DNA of 34,716 nt, from the NCBI GenBank assembly GCA_031290475.1, contig JAITNM010000053.1, positions 1-34,716 on the forward strand, given 5' to 3'. The notes below the pieces were generated by a model. It did not search any database. It saw only the letters and a list, made by a program, of their open reading frames with translations, and was not told where the DNA came from. This DNA comes from Treponema sp. GTDB taxonomy: Bacteria; Spirochaetota; Spirochaetia; Treponematales; Breznakiellaceae. A program made the position numbers and the translations under genes. The stretch's first letter is position 1; each line of letters opens with the position of its first letter. Below are positions 23,215 through 31,082 of this stretch, in pieces.

Positions 23215-23622
23215 ATGGACATTATAATTGATTCATCTGTTTGGATAGATTTTTTCAATTATTATGACTCAAAAGAAGCTGATGTTTTGCAGGAACTGGT
23301 TGAAAATAATTTCAGTAATAATATTTTCATTTGCCCTGCAATTTATATGGAGATTTTACGAGGGCTAAAAGATGATAATGCATTCTACGATATAAAAGAA
23401 ACGCTCTTAAATTTTTCAATTTTAGATAATGATATAATGACTATAACAGACCGTGCCATAAATATTTACAGGAATTTACGTAAAAAAGGAATCACCATAC
23501 GAAAACAAAATGACTGTTTAATAGCATCTTATGCTATTTATAATGGTATTCCAATATTTCATAAAGATAAGGACTTTGAAAAGATAGCAAGCGATACAAA
23601 ATTAAAGATATATGAGCCCTAA
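23215..23622 (+). CDS. vapC: VapC-type PIN-domain toxin
   Basis: A 135-residue PIN-domain ribonuclease, the toxin of a type II system that typically cleaves tRNA or rRNA. The acidic catalytic residues are visible: Asp6 in DSSVWIDFF, Glu46 in YMEILRGL, Asp100 in NDCLIASYA, and Asp118 in FHKDKDF. Length is normal for VapC. It is cotranscribed with vapB, and the protein is expected to be held inactive by VapB. The end of the gene is followed by a short decayed stretch with a Phd-like antitoxin remnant on the other strand. Codon use is AT-rich, unlike the nearby polyene genes. Confidence 0.87.
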   Translation: MDIIIDSSVWIDFFNYYDSKEADVLQELVENNFSNNIFICPAIYMEILRGLKDDNAFYDIKETLLNFSILDNDIMTITDRAINIYRNLRKKGITIRKQNDCLIASYAIYNGIPIFHKDKDFEKIASDTKLKIYEP

Positions 23623-23675
23623 AGTCCTGGGAATGAGCCAGGCCGCTTTAGCGGCGCAACCATAAAAATCCTGTT

Positions 23676-23738
23676 TTTTGCTTCTCCATTTTGTGTAATT
23701 ACAACGGGAAACCTTGAATCCTCAACATAATCCACTTT
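23676..23738 (-). pseudogene. Remnant of a Phd/YefM-type antitoxin
   Basis: Translating the minus strand immediately beyond the methyltransferase stop codon gives a fragment containing FPVVITQNGEAK. This closely matches the conserved strand-turn of Phd/YefM antitoxins. It lacks a start codon, an N-terminal domain and the usual toxin-binding tail, and the reading continues into unrelated residues. It is best read as a short relic of an antitoxin gene next to vapBC. Confidence 0.4.
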
Positions 23739-23739
23739 G

Positions 23740-24858
23740 CTACGCCCTTTTCCTGAACCTGAGCAGGGAATACGCGTTTGCCCCCAGATCATGGTGGGCG
23801 GTCTTGAGTTCAAACCCTGCCTTTTCCACCGCCCCGGAGAGCTCTCCGAAACGGTACATTTTGCTGTTGCCATTTGCCATACAGGTAAAATAGAGGGAGG
23901 TGGCCTCCAGGGAATAAGCGGATGCCTCAAAACGCTGCATGTCCCAGAGGGGTTCAAGGACGTAGATATCCGCTTTTCCGTCAACGGCGCCGTGTATTTT
24001 AGAGAGAATCCCTGTTACTTCCTCCAGGGAAAAGCAATCCAGGAACTGGCTCATCCAGACTGCCTCGGCGCCGGAAGGGAGCGCGGTATTACGGTCAAGT
24101 ATGTCATACGGGTAGACGCTGATTCTGTCCGCAAAACCCGCGGCGGCGGCGTTTTTTTCCGCCATGGCGGTCTGGCCGGGAAGGTCCACAATGGTGACCT
24201 TTACATCGGGATCGTATGTGCAGCAGCTTATGGCCCATTTTGCGGTATTGCCGCCAATATCGAAAAGCCGTTTCGGTTTTTTGCCGTTGCCGCCGCTTCC
24301 GCTGAATACAATGGGAAGGGCATCCGGAAAAGCGACATCGGAGTAAAAGTGATCAAACTCAAACCAGCTTTTCCGGGCCTGATCGGGCAGGGAAGAAAGG
24401 GCTTCGTAGATCGTACGCCATTTTTCCCCAAATACCCGAAGTCCCTTTGGTTTCCCGGTACGTATGGATTCGGTAAGGTCAAAAGCCCCCTCATAGCAAA
24501 CGTCATTGGTAAAGTTGAAATTCACCCGGGTCATCTCGTCTTCCAGGAGGAACCAGCCTGTTTTGCCTAAAATAAGCCGTTCAGGCCCGGCGTCCTCTTC
24601 CTGTTTCAGTTTCAGGATATTCATACCTAAGGCAATTTCAACGAGCACTCCCGCGCCGTATACCGAAATGCCGCATTGACCGGCGATTTCTTCCCGGCTA
24701 AGGCCCGCGTCCCCCGCGGCGGAAACCTTCGCCAACACTCCCAGTTCCAGCATTGCCCGCACCGCCTGAAAGGTTAGGGGGGCAAAGGCAATTTTTTGGG
24801 CTTCAAACTTGGCGTTTACAGCGCGGATTTTGTCTTCATAATACGAAGTGGGGATCAT
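23740..24858 (-). CDS. SAM-dependent methyltransferase of the aryl-polyene-type cluster
   Basis: A 372-residue class I methyltransferase. The N-terminal part (about 1-100) looks like a winged-helix dimerisation region as in plant-type O-methyltransferases. The SAM site begins LFDIGGNTAKWA (about residue 193 on), followed by VTIVDLPGQ, the acidic end of strand 2. Aryl polyene and flexirubin clusters commonly carry such a methyltransferase to decorate the aromatic head, and that is the inferred role here. The GGNTAKW loop departs slightly from the usual GGGTG, so catalytic details are uncertain. It is the last gene of the operon and its ATG overlaps the ketosynthase stop by four bases. Confidence 0.8.
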   Translation of the reverse strand: MIPTSYYEDKIRAVNAKFEAQKIAFAPLTFQAVRAMLELGVLAKVSAAGDAGLSREEIAGQCGISVYGAGVLVEIALGMNILKLKQEEDAGPERLILGKTGWFLLEDEMTRVNFNFTNDVCYEGAFDLTESIRTGKPKGLRVFGEKWRTIYEALSSLPDQARKSWFEFDHFYSDVAFPDALPIVFSGSGGNGKKPKRLFDIGGNTAKWAISCCTYDPDVKVTIVDLPGQTAMAEKNAAAAGFADRISVYPYDILDRNTALPSGAEAVWMSQFLDCFSLEEVTGILSKIHGAVDGKADIYVLEPLWDMQRFEASAYSLEATSLYFTCMANGNSKMYRFGELSGAVEKAGFELKTAHHDLGANAYSLLRFRKRA

Positions 24859-26093
24859 GTGATTGCTCTCTTAAATATAAGGGATGTGTTAATTCCGCCA
24901 AAGGCAAAATTATTGGACATGACAAAATCGGTCGTAATAGCGCGCCCTTCCCCGGTAATGTAATCCAGGGGCGCTACGAGAGGATCCAGATCCCGTAGAT
25001 TGATGTTAGGGTGAAACCAGCCTTCGTTCATCATGTTAATGGTAACCCAGGCTTCAATAACCCCGCAGGCGCCCAGGGTATGTCCGGTGTAGTTTTTCAG
25101 AGTACTCACCGGGGCCGGACGCTGGAAAACATCGTAGGTGGCCCAGCTTTCGGATATGTCCCCGGCGGTTGTCCCTGTGCCATGGGTGTTAATATAACCG
25201 ATTTGATCCGGCGTTATCCCCGCGTCTTTCAGGGCCAGCTGAATCGAAATACTCTGGGTAGTCCGGTTCGGCTGGGTTATATGATTGCCGTCGGTATTGG
25301 TACCGAATCCGATTAATTCGGCGTATATTTTTGCCCCCCGTTTTACCGCATGTTCGTATTCTTCCAGAATGAGGGAGCCGGCTCCTTCTCCGATTACAAG
25401 ACCGTCCCGGCTTTTGTCATACGCTACGGGAGTCAGCTCGGGGTGATCATTTTTCGTGCTGGCGGTAAACATGGTGTCGAAAATGGCGGAATCCACCGGG
25501 CTCAGTTCCTCCGCTCCGCCCGCAACCATGATGTCCTGGATGCCGTTCTGGATGGTTTCGTAGGCATAGCCGATAGAAATACTGCTGGAAGTACAGGCGG
25601 TGTTGGTGGTAATAATTCTGCCGGTTAGCCCATAGAAAACTTCAATGTTTGCCGCGCAGGTTTGGGGCATGGCCTTAATGTATGTGGTAGCGTTCATTTT
25701 GGTCATGTCATTTAAAATGAGCATACTGTAGATGTCCATCATCGGGTCCGGGCTCGCCATGGAGGAACCGTAGGCGATACCGCAACGGCCCTCTTTTATT
25801 TCAGGCGAATCGGTAAGGCCCGCTAATTTAAAGGCGTTTTCCGTGGCCACAAGAGACAGGAGGGCAATACGGCCCATGCCGCGGATTTTTTTCCGGGGAA
25901 AGTCGGGGGGAACAAAATCCGTTATGGGAGCGGCAAGCTGGGTATTCATCCCCTTGTATTTAGCCCAGTCTTCCATGCGGCGGGTAAAATTCTTTCCGGC
26001 TTTAAGATTTGCTAAAATTACCGGCCATTCGCTTCCCAGGGTACTGACAATACCGCCGCCGGTTATCACCACTCGTTTTTTTTCAGAACTCAT
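24855..26093 (-). CDS. Beta-ketoacyl-ACP synthase (aryl-polyene KS)
   Basis: A 412-residue FabF-type condensing enzyme of the thiolase fold. The catalytic Cys is in NTACTSSS (about Cys167), and the two active-site His lie in NTHGTGTTAGD and in TGHTLGACG. All three catalytic residues are present, so this is a true condensing enzyme and not a chain-length factor. In aryl polyene pathways such KS enzymes extend the aromatic starter with malonyl units. The ATG at 26093 follows GGAAGGAG by eight bases; an in-frame TTG at 26099 sits too close to that ribosome-binding site. Genes for the ketoreductase and dehydratase lie directly upstream. Confidence 0.9.
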   Translation of the reverse strand: MSSEKKRVVITGGGIVSTLGSEWPVILANLKAGKNFTRRMEDWAKYKGMNTQLAAPITDFVPPDFPRKKIRGMGRIALLSLVATENAFKLAGLTDSPEIKEGRCGIAYGSSMASPDPMMDIYSMLILNDMTKMNATTYIKAMPQTCAANIEVFYGLTGRIITTNTACTSSSISIGYAYETIQNGIQDIMVAGGAEELSPVDSAIFDTMFTASTKNDHPELTPVAYDKSRDGLVIGEGAGSLILEEYEHAVKRGAKIYAELIGFGTNTDGNHITQPNRTTQSISIQLALKDAGITPDQIGYINTHGTGTTAGDISESWATYDVFQRPAPVSTLKNYTGHTLGACGVIEAWVTINMMNEGWFHPNINLRDLDPLVAPLDYITGEGRAITTDFVMSNNFAFGGINTSLIFKRAIT

Positions 26094-26114
26094 CAGCAAA
26101 ACTCCTTCCCAAAC

Positions 26115-26843
26115 TTAAATCAGCCCGCCGTCAATGGCGATTACCTGACGGGTAATATATGCGGCTTCCTCGGAGAGGAGGAATACCGCCAGGGCGGCCA
26201 CTTCCGCGGGTTTTCCAACCCTGCCCATGGGTACCTGCCGGAGTATCAGGTCCAGCGGCGCACCCTGGATCATCTCGGTATCAATGACCCCCGGAGCGAT
26301 ACAGTTTACCGTAATAGACCGGCTTGCCAGTTCCACCGCCAGGGCTTTGGTAGCGCCGATAATCCCCGCCTTGGAAGCGCTGTAATTGACCTGTCCCCGG
26401 TTACCGGTGATACCCGATACGGACGCCATGGTTATGATCCGCCCCCGCTTTTTACGCGCCAGGGGCATGACTAAAGGTTGTAATACGTTATAGAAACTAT
26501 CAAGGTTGGTATGCACCACCGAATCCCATTGCTCACCCTTCATTGCCGGAAAGACGGCATCCGCGTTGATCCCGGCGTTGCTTACGATGCCCCAGGGAGC
26601 GCCGTTGGCCTCAACCCACTTTTCAAGCTTTTCCCGGCACTCCTCCCGGTTATTAACATCAAACTTGAGAAGTTCAATTTTCCCGCCCTGACTCCGGATC
26701 TCCTCCGCCAGGGATTTGGCCGCTTCCTCGTTCCGGTTATAATGGGCGCATACTTCATACCCCGCCCCGGCAGCCGCCAGGGCTATGGCCCGGCCTATGC
26801 CGCGGCTCGCTCCGGTGATGATGACTTTCTTTTCAGCCTGCAT
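26115..26843 (-). CDS. 3-oxoacyl-ACP reductase (FabG-like, polyene KR)
   Basis: A 242-residue short-chain dehydrogenase/reductase. The nucleotide loop GASRGIG (about 11-17) and the catalytic residues Ser141 or Ser143 (MASVSGITG), Tyr154 and Lys158 (NYSASKAG) are intact, with NAG at about 89-91. Length matches FabG. In the cluster it should reduce the beta-keto group after each condensation, giving the hydroxyacyl-ACP for the dehydratase. AAGGA lies seven bases upstream of the ATG. It starts within the last 11 bases of the upstream dehydratase gene, showing tight co-translation. Confidence 0.92.
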   Translation of the reverse strand: MQAEKKVIITGASRGIGRAIALAAAGAGYEVCAHYNRNEEAAKSLAEEIRSQGGKIELLKFDVNNREECREKLEKWVEANGAPWGIVSNAGINADAVFPAMKGEQWDSVVHTNLDSFYNVLQPLVMPLARKKRGRIITMASVSGITGNRGQVNYSASKAGIIGATKALAVELASRSITVNCIAPGVIDTEMIQGAPLDLILRQVPMGRVGKPAEVAALAVFLLSEEAAYITRQVIAIDGGLI

Positions 26844-27336
26844 AATTTTCCTTTAAAAACTGAGAGAGGTCTTTCACATCGTAAACCGTAAGTTTTGCCC
26901 TGGCTATTCCGGGCGATTCAGGATACTTTGCCGAACTTACCTCGCAATTAAAGGTATAGACCGTATCAACCCGTACATCCTCAGCAATGGTGACAGACAC
27001 CGTTTCGCCATCGTTAATAAGCGGCCGCCCTATCTCCAGGGCGGATACACTGAGGATAAAGCCCAGCTTGACCGGCTCTCCCTTCCTGCGGTGCTCCAGG
27101 CCGGTGATGGAAGCCACGCATTGGGCCATAAACTCAAAGCTGATCCAGGAAGGCACGCCCTTAATCCGGGGATCATAAAAAAGGCAGTCCTTAGTCACAT
27201 CGTACTCCGCCTTTAGGGTACGGGCGTCCAAATTATAATCAACAATACGGCTCAGGAGGAACATTTTGCCCCTGTGGGGGAGCAGGTTAAGGAGTTCTTC
27301 CCTTTCAATTATACCGGCAGGACATGCATCAATCAT
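26833..27336 (-). CDS. Hotdog-fold 3-hydroxyacyl-ACP dehydratase (polyene DH)
   Basis: A 167-residue protein resembling the ApeP-like dehydratases of aryl polyene clusters. The segment LLPHRGKMFLLSRIVDY holds the probable catalytic His, and PSWISFEFMAQCVASITGLEHRRKGE matches the second hotdog motif with a Glu. The rest forms the expected beta-sheet strands. Such enzymes dehydrate beta-hydroxyacyl-ACP to trans-enoyl-ACP; without an enoyl reductase the double bonds accumulate into a conjugated polyene. The ribosome-binding site is weak (AGAG). A gap of 65 bases separates it from the MMPL gene upstream, the largest within the cluster, and an internal promoter there is possible but unproven. Confidence 0.82.
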   Translation of the reverse strand: MIDACPAGIIEREELLNLLPHRGKMFLLSRIVDYNLDARTLKAEYDVTKDCLFYDPRIKGVPSWISFEFMAQCVASITGLEHRRKGEPVKLGFILSVSALEIGRPLINDGETVSVTIAEDVRVDTVYTFNCEVSSAKYPESPGIARAKLTVYDVKDLSQFLKENYAG

Positions 27337-27401
27337 ACAAGTTATTTCTCTATGCTTATTATTATCTTAGCGGAAGATGATTTCCCCTGTCTACGATATG
27401 A

Positions 27402-29882
27402 TTAGATTTTATTATGAGTATTGCGCTGATCTTTTCCGCTTACCAGCATAGCGCATACAAAGGCCGTGGTCAGTCCCGTAAAGACCGTAAGCCCGAAGAG
27501 GTGAACCGGGACAAAGGTGCTCAGGGCCAGGGCGCCGAAGGAGAGGGCTGTGGTGGCAAAGGAGAGGAAAATCGCCAGATTAGTGAGAAAAGGTTCCCCG
27601 GCTTCCCTGCCGTCCTGGTTCACCTTTTCGCTTTCGGTGATGTAGAACATATAGTCCAGCCCCAGGCCGAATACCAGGATAAGTCCTACCACAGAGAAGA
27701 AACCCAGGGGAATATTCAGGGAAGCCAAAACCGTTACGGTCACCAGGGCTAAAAGGAAGGGTACCAGGCATATTCTGAAGGTTTTATCCCAGGGATAGAC
27801 AAGCTTTACCGTTATAGCAATGACCATATATGCTCCAAGGAAGAGGAGCAGCATAATCCGGGTAAGGGTATTAAGCTCCCTCCCTATGTCCTGAACTTTG
27901 TTTACAAAGTATACGTTGTCCAGTTCTTCCGCCATGGCCCGAAACGGGGCGTCTTCCTTTACATGCAGGGGCAGGACGCAGGAATACGTACCCCCCTCTT
28001 TTTCGCCTATCCAGAGATTCGCGGTGATCCCCTGCAAATAGGGGGGCAGGCTTTCACCGGGAAAGGCGTATGTTTCTTCGGCGGCCTCAAAATTCTCTCT
28101 GAAAACGGCGGCTTCTTCCGGTGGAAAGCCGAGGTATGCGTACTGGGATTCCGCCAGGGGGAGCAGGTTTCTTGCCGCCCTGTAGTTCCGTTTTTGGGCC
28201 GCCACGGAAGGTACAAACTGGGATACGGCCAGGTAGGAACCGGCGTTTCCGGCGGCAATTTCGGTATCCAGCCGCATCCTGAGGCGTTCCTCATTTTCCA
28301 GAGTTTCCTGGGAATCGGCCCCGGAAACAATGAAATACCAACCCACCGAACCGTGGTTTAAGGCCTGGGAACTCATCCGTTCCGATTCCATGAGGGTCTT
28401 CGACATGGTGTAGAGACCGCCGATATTGTTTTCCACCCGGACCTTGTCCCGGTTAATAACCAGGATCGTCAACGCCCCAAGGAAGATGCAGCCCAGAACC
28501 GCGATTTTCAGGGGCCTTTCAAAAAGCACGGGCGCCGAACCAGGTTCCGGCAGCGGCGCAATTAGCGGCGTCTTCCGGTACCATGGGGAAAATTGTATGA
28601 CCCGGCGGTTTGCCGGGGGAATGTTCCAAAGGGGGTAGATGCAGCCTACCGAGAGGAAGGCGCTCAAAAGACCGGTCAAGGAAAAAACCGCGAATTGCTT
28701 CAGGATGATGAAGGGGGCGAAAAGCAGGGCCAAAAAGCAAATTTCGGTTGAGACGAAACTTAAAAAGACGCCTTTGATAATGGAAGCGCGTATTTCCGCC
28801 CCGGTTTTAAGGTTCCGGTCCCCCTTCCAGCGGATAAAGTAATGGACTGAATAATCCACGCAGGTCCCTATCAGGGTGGTGCCAAACACCAGGGTGAGCA
28901 CGTGTACTTCCCGGAAGAAAAGGAACGACGCGGCCAGGGCCAGGCCTATGGAAAGAAAGGTGGCGCTTACCGAGACCAGGACCGGCAGGGGGGAGCGGAA
29001 GATGTACAGGAAAAGAAAAATTATGATGATCAAAGTAATGGTGGAGATGCGGGAGATTTCCCGCTGGGCATTGGAGGAACTCTCATAACTGTGGAAAGGC
29101 GCCCCGGAGTACACGAACTGTAACGCCGGAATTTCCTTGCCGATGGTTTCCCCGGCGTGGTAGATCCGCTCAACGGCGCTGGTCTTATTCGTAATTGCCG
29201 CCCCCGCTTTCGTCAGGGTTGCCCGGAGCAGCACATACCAGCGCCCTTCGTACTGAACTGCCAGTACATCGTCCCTCAGGGACATGGCGCCCCCGGATTG
29301 CAGGGCCCTGTTCAGGAAACTCCTCATCCCGCGATCCGTGAGGAAAAAGGGGTCCTCTTCAAGATAATCCAGGGAGCTGAAACTAAAGGCGCTGAAAATT
29401 GCGGCCAGGGCGTCCTGGGCTATGGTTTCGGCGCCGCCGTTTTCCAGGCTGTCCCGGGTTGCTTCGTCCAGCAGGGTGTAGCGGTACCGGAAAAGGTATT
29501 CCGTAAGCTGGGCTATGACTGTTTCATCCACAAAGAGGGAGAGATCCTCGAAAAGAAACTTTTCTCCGGCCGGCTCTCCTGCTAAAAGGCTTTGGTATAA
29601 AAGTTCCGCCCCCTGTTTGGCCTGGGCGAAATCCGGGTGCCCTGCAAGGATAGTTGTCTGCCGGGAATTCCGGTCCCCCAGGGCCTTGTCCGCAACGGCA
29701 ACGGCTTTTAAAGACCGGGAAGCGGGGAGTATGTCAAAGAGATTGGTATTGATCCGGACATTCCCCAGGAAGATAAGGGAGAGCCCCAGGGCGGCAAAGA
29801 TGCCCCCGTGGAAGAAGAGCCAGATCCACGGCGAAAGAAGCCGGGAACGTCCTTTACCGGACAGAAAAGAGGGTCTGATCAT
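27402..29882 (-). CDS. MMPL/RND-superfamily exporter of the polyene cluster
   Basis: An 826-residue integral inner-membrane transporter. It has one N-terminal helix (about residues 19-40), a large periplasmic domain, a cluster of helices (about 285-430), a second periplasmic domain and a final helix cluster (about 680-820), the typical twofold RND/MMPL layout. Signature-like stretches include GTTLIGTCVDYSVHYFIRW and GLILVFGLGLDYMFYI, each with a conserved Asp. Proteins of this kind in aryl polyene clusters are thought to move the lipid-linked pigment from the inner membrane. The ATG at 29882 is preferred; a longer in-frame start at 29942 would overlap the upstream gene by 89 bases. At 29882 the overlap is 29 bases and GGAG lies about 12 bases before. 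Confidence 0.85.
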   Translation of the reverse strand: MIRPSFLSGKGRSRLLSPWIWLFFHGGIFAALGLSLIFLGNVRINTNLFDILPASRSLKAVAVADKALGDRNSRQTTILAGHPDFAQAKQGAELLYQSLLAGEPAGEKFLFEDLSLFVDETVIAQLTEYLFRYRYTLLDEATRDSLENGGAETIAQDALAAIFSAFSFSSLDYLEEDPFFLTDRGMRSFLNRALQSGGAMSLRDDVLAVQYEGRWYVLLRATLTKAGAAITNKTSAVERIYHAGETIGKEIPALQFVYSGAPFHSYESSSNAQREISRISTITLIIIIFLFLYIFRSPLPVLVSVSATFLSIGLALAASFLFFREVHVLTLVFGTTLIGTCVDYSVHYFIRWKGDRNLKTGAEIRASIIKGVFLSFVSTEICFLALLFAPFIILKQFAVFSLTGLLSAFLSVGCIYPLWNIPPANRRVIQFSPWYRKTPLIAPLPEPGSAPVLFERPLKIAVLGCIFLGALTILVINRDKVRVENNIGGLYTMSKTLMESERMSSQALNHGSVGWYFIVSGADSQETLENEERLRMRLDTEIAAGNAGSYLAVSQFVPSVAAQKRNYRAARNLLPLAESQYAYLGFPPEEAAVFRENFEAAEETYAFPGESLPPYLQGITANLWIGEKEGGTYSCVLPLHVKEDAPFRAMAEELDNVYFVNKVQDIGRELNTLTRIMLLLFLGAYMVIAITVKLVYPWDKTFRICLVPFLLALVTVTVLASLNIPLGFFSVVGLILVFGLGLDYMFYITESEKVNQDGREAGEPFLTNLAIFLSFATTALSFGALALSTFVPVHLFGLTVFTGLTTAFVCAMLVSGKDQRNTHNKI

Positions 29883-30636
29883 CGGCGCTAATGGCTCCAG
29901 GGTAGTAGTGGTTGGACAGGGAATAGCGGATAATATCGCCATTTTGTTCGTAGAGGGTGATGGACTGTATAACCGCCGATTTGCCGTTTGCTGAGTATTC
30001 CCCGCCCATCACAATCCGCTCCGCAAAGGAACGGATCGTTTTTTCCCCGGGGATGAGCCCCACGGTCCAGGAGTTTCCCGATTCGGAGAAATAATTTTCA
30101 AAATTATTCAGGAGAAGCCGGGAATTACCGGTAAAAATAGCGCTGATAGTTTCCGCCAGGCGGAGAAAAGTTTCGTTTCCCTTGGCGTCCATTTTGCTCT
30201 TCCCCCCGCTTGGGGTGGATTGGACGAGATAATCTTTACCTACCGCCATGGTGGATGGAAAGGGAGACAAGGTATCCCAGATCATACCCAGATCCGGGGC
30301 AATGGTAAAATTCCCCTGGGAAACCAGGGTGCGTTTAAGGCGGTTTATGGTTTTGGTCTGTTCAAATTGGCCTTTAATCACCGGGTTTTTTGCCAGGTCT
30401 CCGCAGAGGGCGATGAACCGCTGCCGGTTTGTCTCTTCCAGGGGATGGCTGAATATTTCATCCCTATTTGCGCCGCTTGCCGCGCCTCCCGTCTGCGCGT
30501 ACAGGGAAGCGCTCATAATCAGCAGAAAAACTGCCGGATACAGCCATGACCGCACATAGAACCCCAACCGGGATCCGGATGATCGCCGAACTCCCGGTTC
30601 GCGGCTCCCCCCTTGAACGCTGAATTTAAATAACAC
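29854..30636 (-). CDS. LolA-like outer-membrane carrier protein
   Basis: A 260-residue exported protein with an N-terminal hydrophobic stretch (about residues 30-47, ending SASLYAQ) and a LolA-type fold. The region GQFEQTKTINRLKRTLVSQGNF followed by MIWDTLSPFPSTM is typical of LolA-like proteins in aryl polyene clusters. Such carriers ferry hydrophobic or lipidated cargo across the periplasm, here presumably the polyene lipid delivered by the MMPL pump. The start is a GTG at 30636 preceded by GGAG at ten bases. The signal peptide would then have about 29 residues before its hydrophobic core, so a GTG about 27 codons later is an alternative giving a more usual signal peptide. Confidence 0.75.
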   Translation of the reverse strand: MLFKFSVQGGSREPGVRRSSGSRLGFYVRSWLYPAVFLLIMSASLYAQTGGAASGANRDEIFSHPLEETNRQRFIALCGDLAKNPVIKGQFEQTKTINRLKRTLVSQGNFTIAPDLGMIWDTLSPFPSTMAVGKDYLVQSTPSGGKSKMDAKGNETFLRLAETISAIFTGNSRLLLNNFENYFSESGNSWTVGLIPGEKTIRSFAERIVMGGEYSANGKSAVIQSITLYEQNGDIIRYSLSNHYYPGAISADDQTLFSVR

Positions 30637-30638
30637 GA

Positions 30639-31082
30639 TTATTGCGCTCCGTCTCTTAGTTTGAATATAGCCTCAACCCGGTCTATAAAAACCTGGGGAC
30701 ATGCAAAGCAGGATTCCCCCGTATCCATTTTCATCGCCATCTGAGTACTGCCGCCTTTGGTACGAATTTCACCGGTTTTCGCATTACGGAGTTCGTATTT
30801 TATTTTAAGACAGTTTTCATATTCTTCCAGAATTGCCTTCGCCCGTACCATTTCACCGAACTTGAAGGGACCTATGTATTTCAAGCTGATGTTCGTTACC
30901 GGGTAGACGTAGCCCGTCTCTATCATCTGTAAATAGCCGTAACCTATGGAATCAAGCAGGGCGCACCGGGCTTTTTCAAAATACTTGACATAATTGCCAT
31001 GCCAGACTACCTGCATGGGGTCTACATCGTAAAATTCCACGGCAAATTCTATTTCGGCGCTTATCGGCTCACGGTCCATCAT
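30639..31082 (-). CDS. Thioesterase of the polyene cluster (4HBT hotdog family)
   Basis: A 147-residue hotdog protein. The N-terminal EFYDVDPMQVVWHGNYVKYFEKARCALLD segment has the acyl-CoA thioesterase motif, with Asp-Pro-Met-Gln and WHGNY at the active site, as in 4HBT/YbgC enzymes of aryl polyene clusters. It would hydrolyse or proofread acyl-ACP or acyl-CoA intermediates. Its start overlaps the stop of the acyltransferase gene by four bases, and a GGGAGG ribosome-binding site lies so close to the first ATG that the second ATG (31079) may be used. LolA follows two bases after its stop. It differs in sequence from the 4HBT protein at 16.1 kb. Confidence 0.85.
   Translation of the reverse strand: MMDREPISAEIEFAVEFYDVDPMQVVWHGNYVKYFEKARCALLDSIGYGYLQMIETGYVYPVTNISLKYIGPFKFGEMVRAKAILEEYENCLKIKYELRNAKTGEIRTKGGSTQMAMKMDTGESCFACPQVFIDRVEAIFKLRDGAQ

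Noticed and set aside
23737-24570. Plus-strand open frame of 277 codons
   Set aside because: It lies wholly antisense to the methyltransferase, which has clear SAM-binding motifs. The translation is unlike any known protein and reflects codon bias of the real gene.
26115-26843. FabG-like gene as a general fatty-acid synthesis gene
   Set aside because: Overlap with the dehydratase and its place inside the polyene operon make a cluster-specific role more likely than a housekeeping one.
27402-29942. Longer start for the MMPL exporter at 29942
   Set aside because: It would overlap the LolA-like gene by 89 bases and add a non-membrane extension. The ATG at 29882 gives a normal N-terminus and a 29-base overlap.
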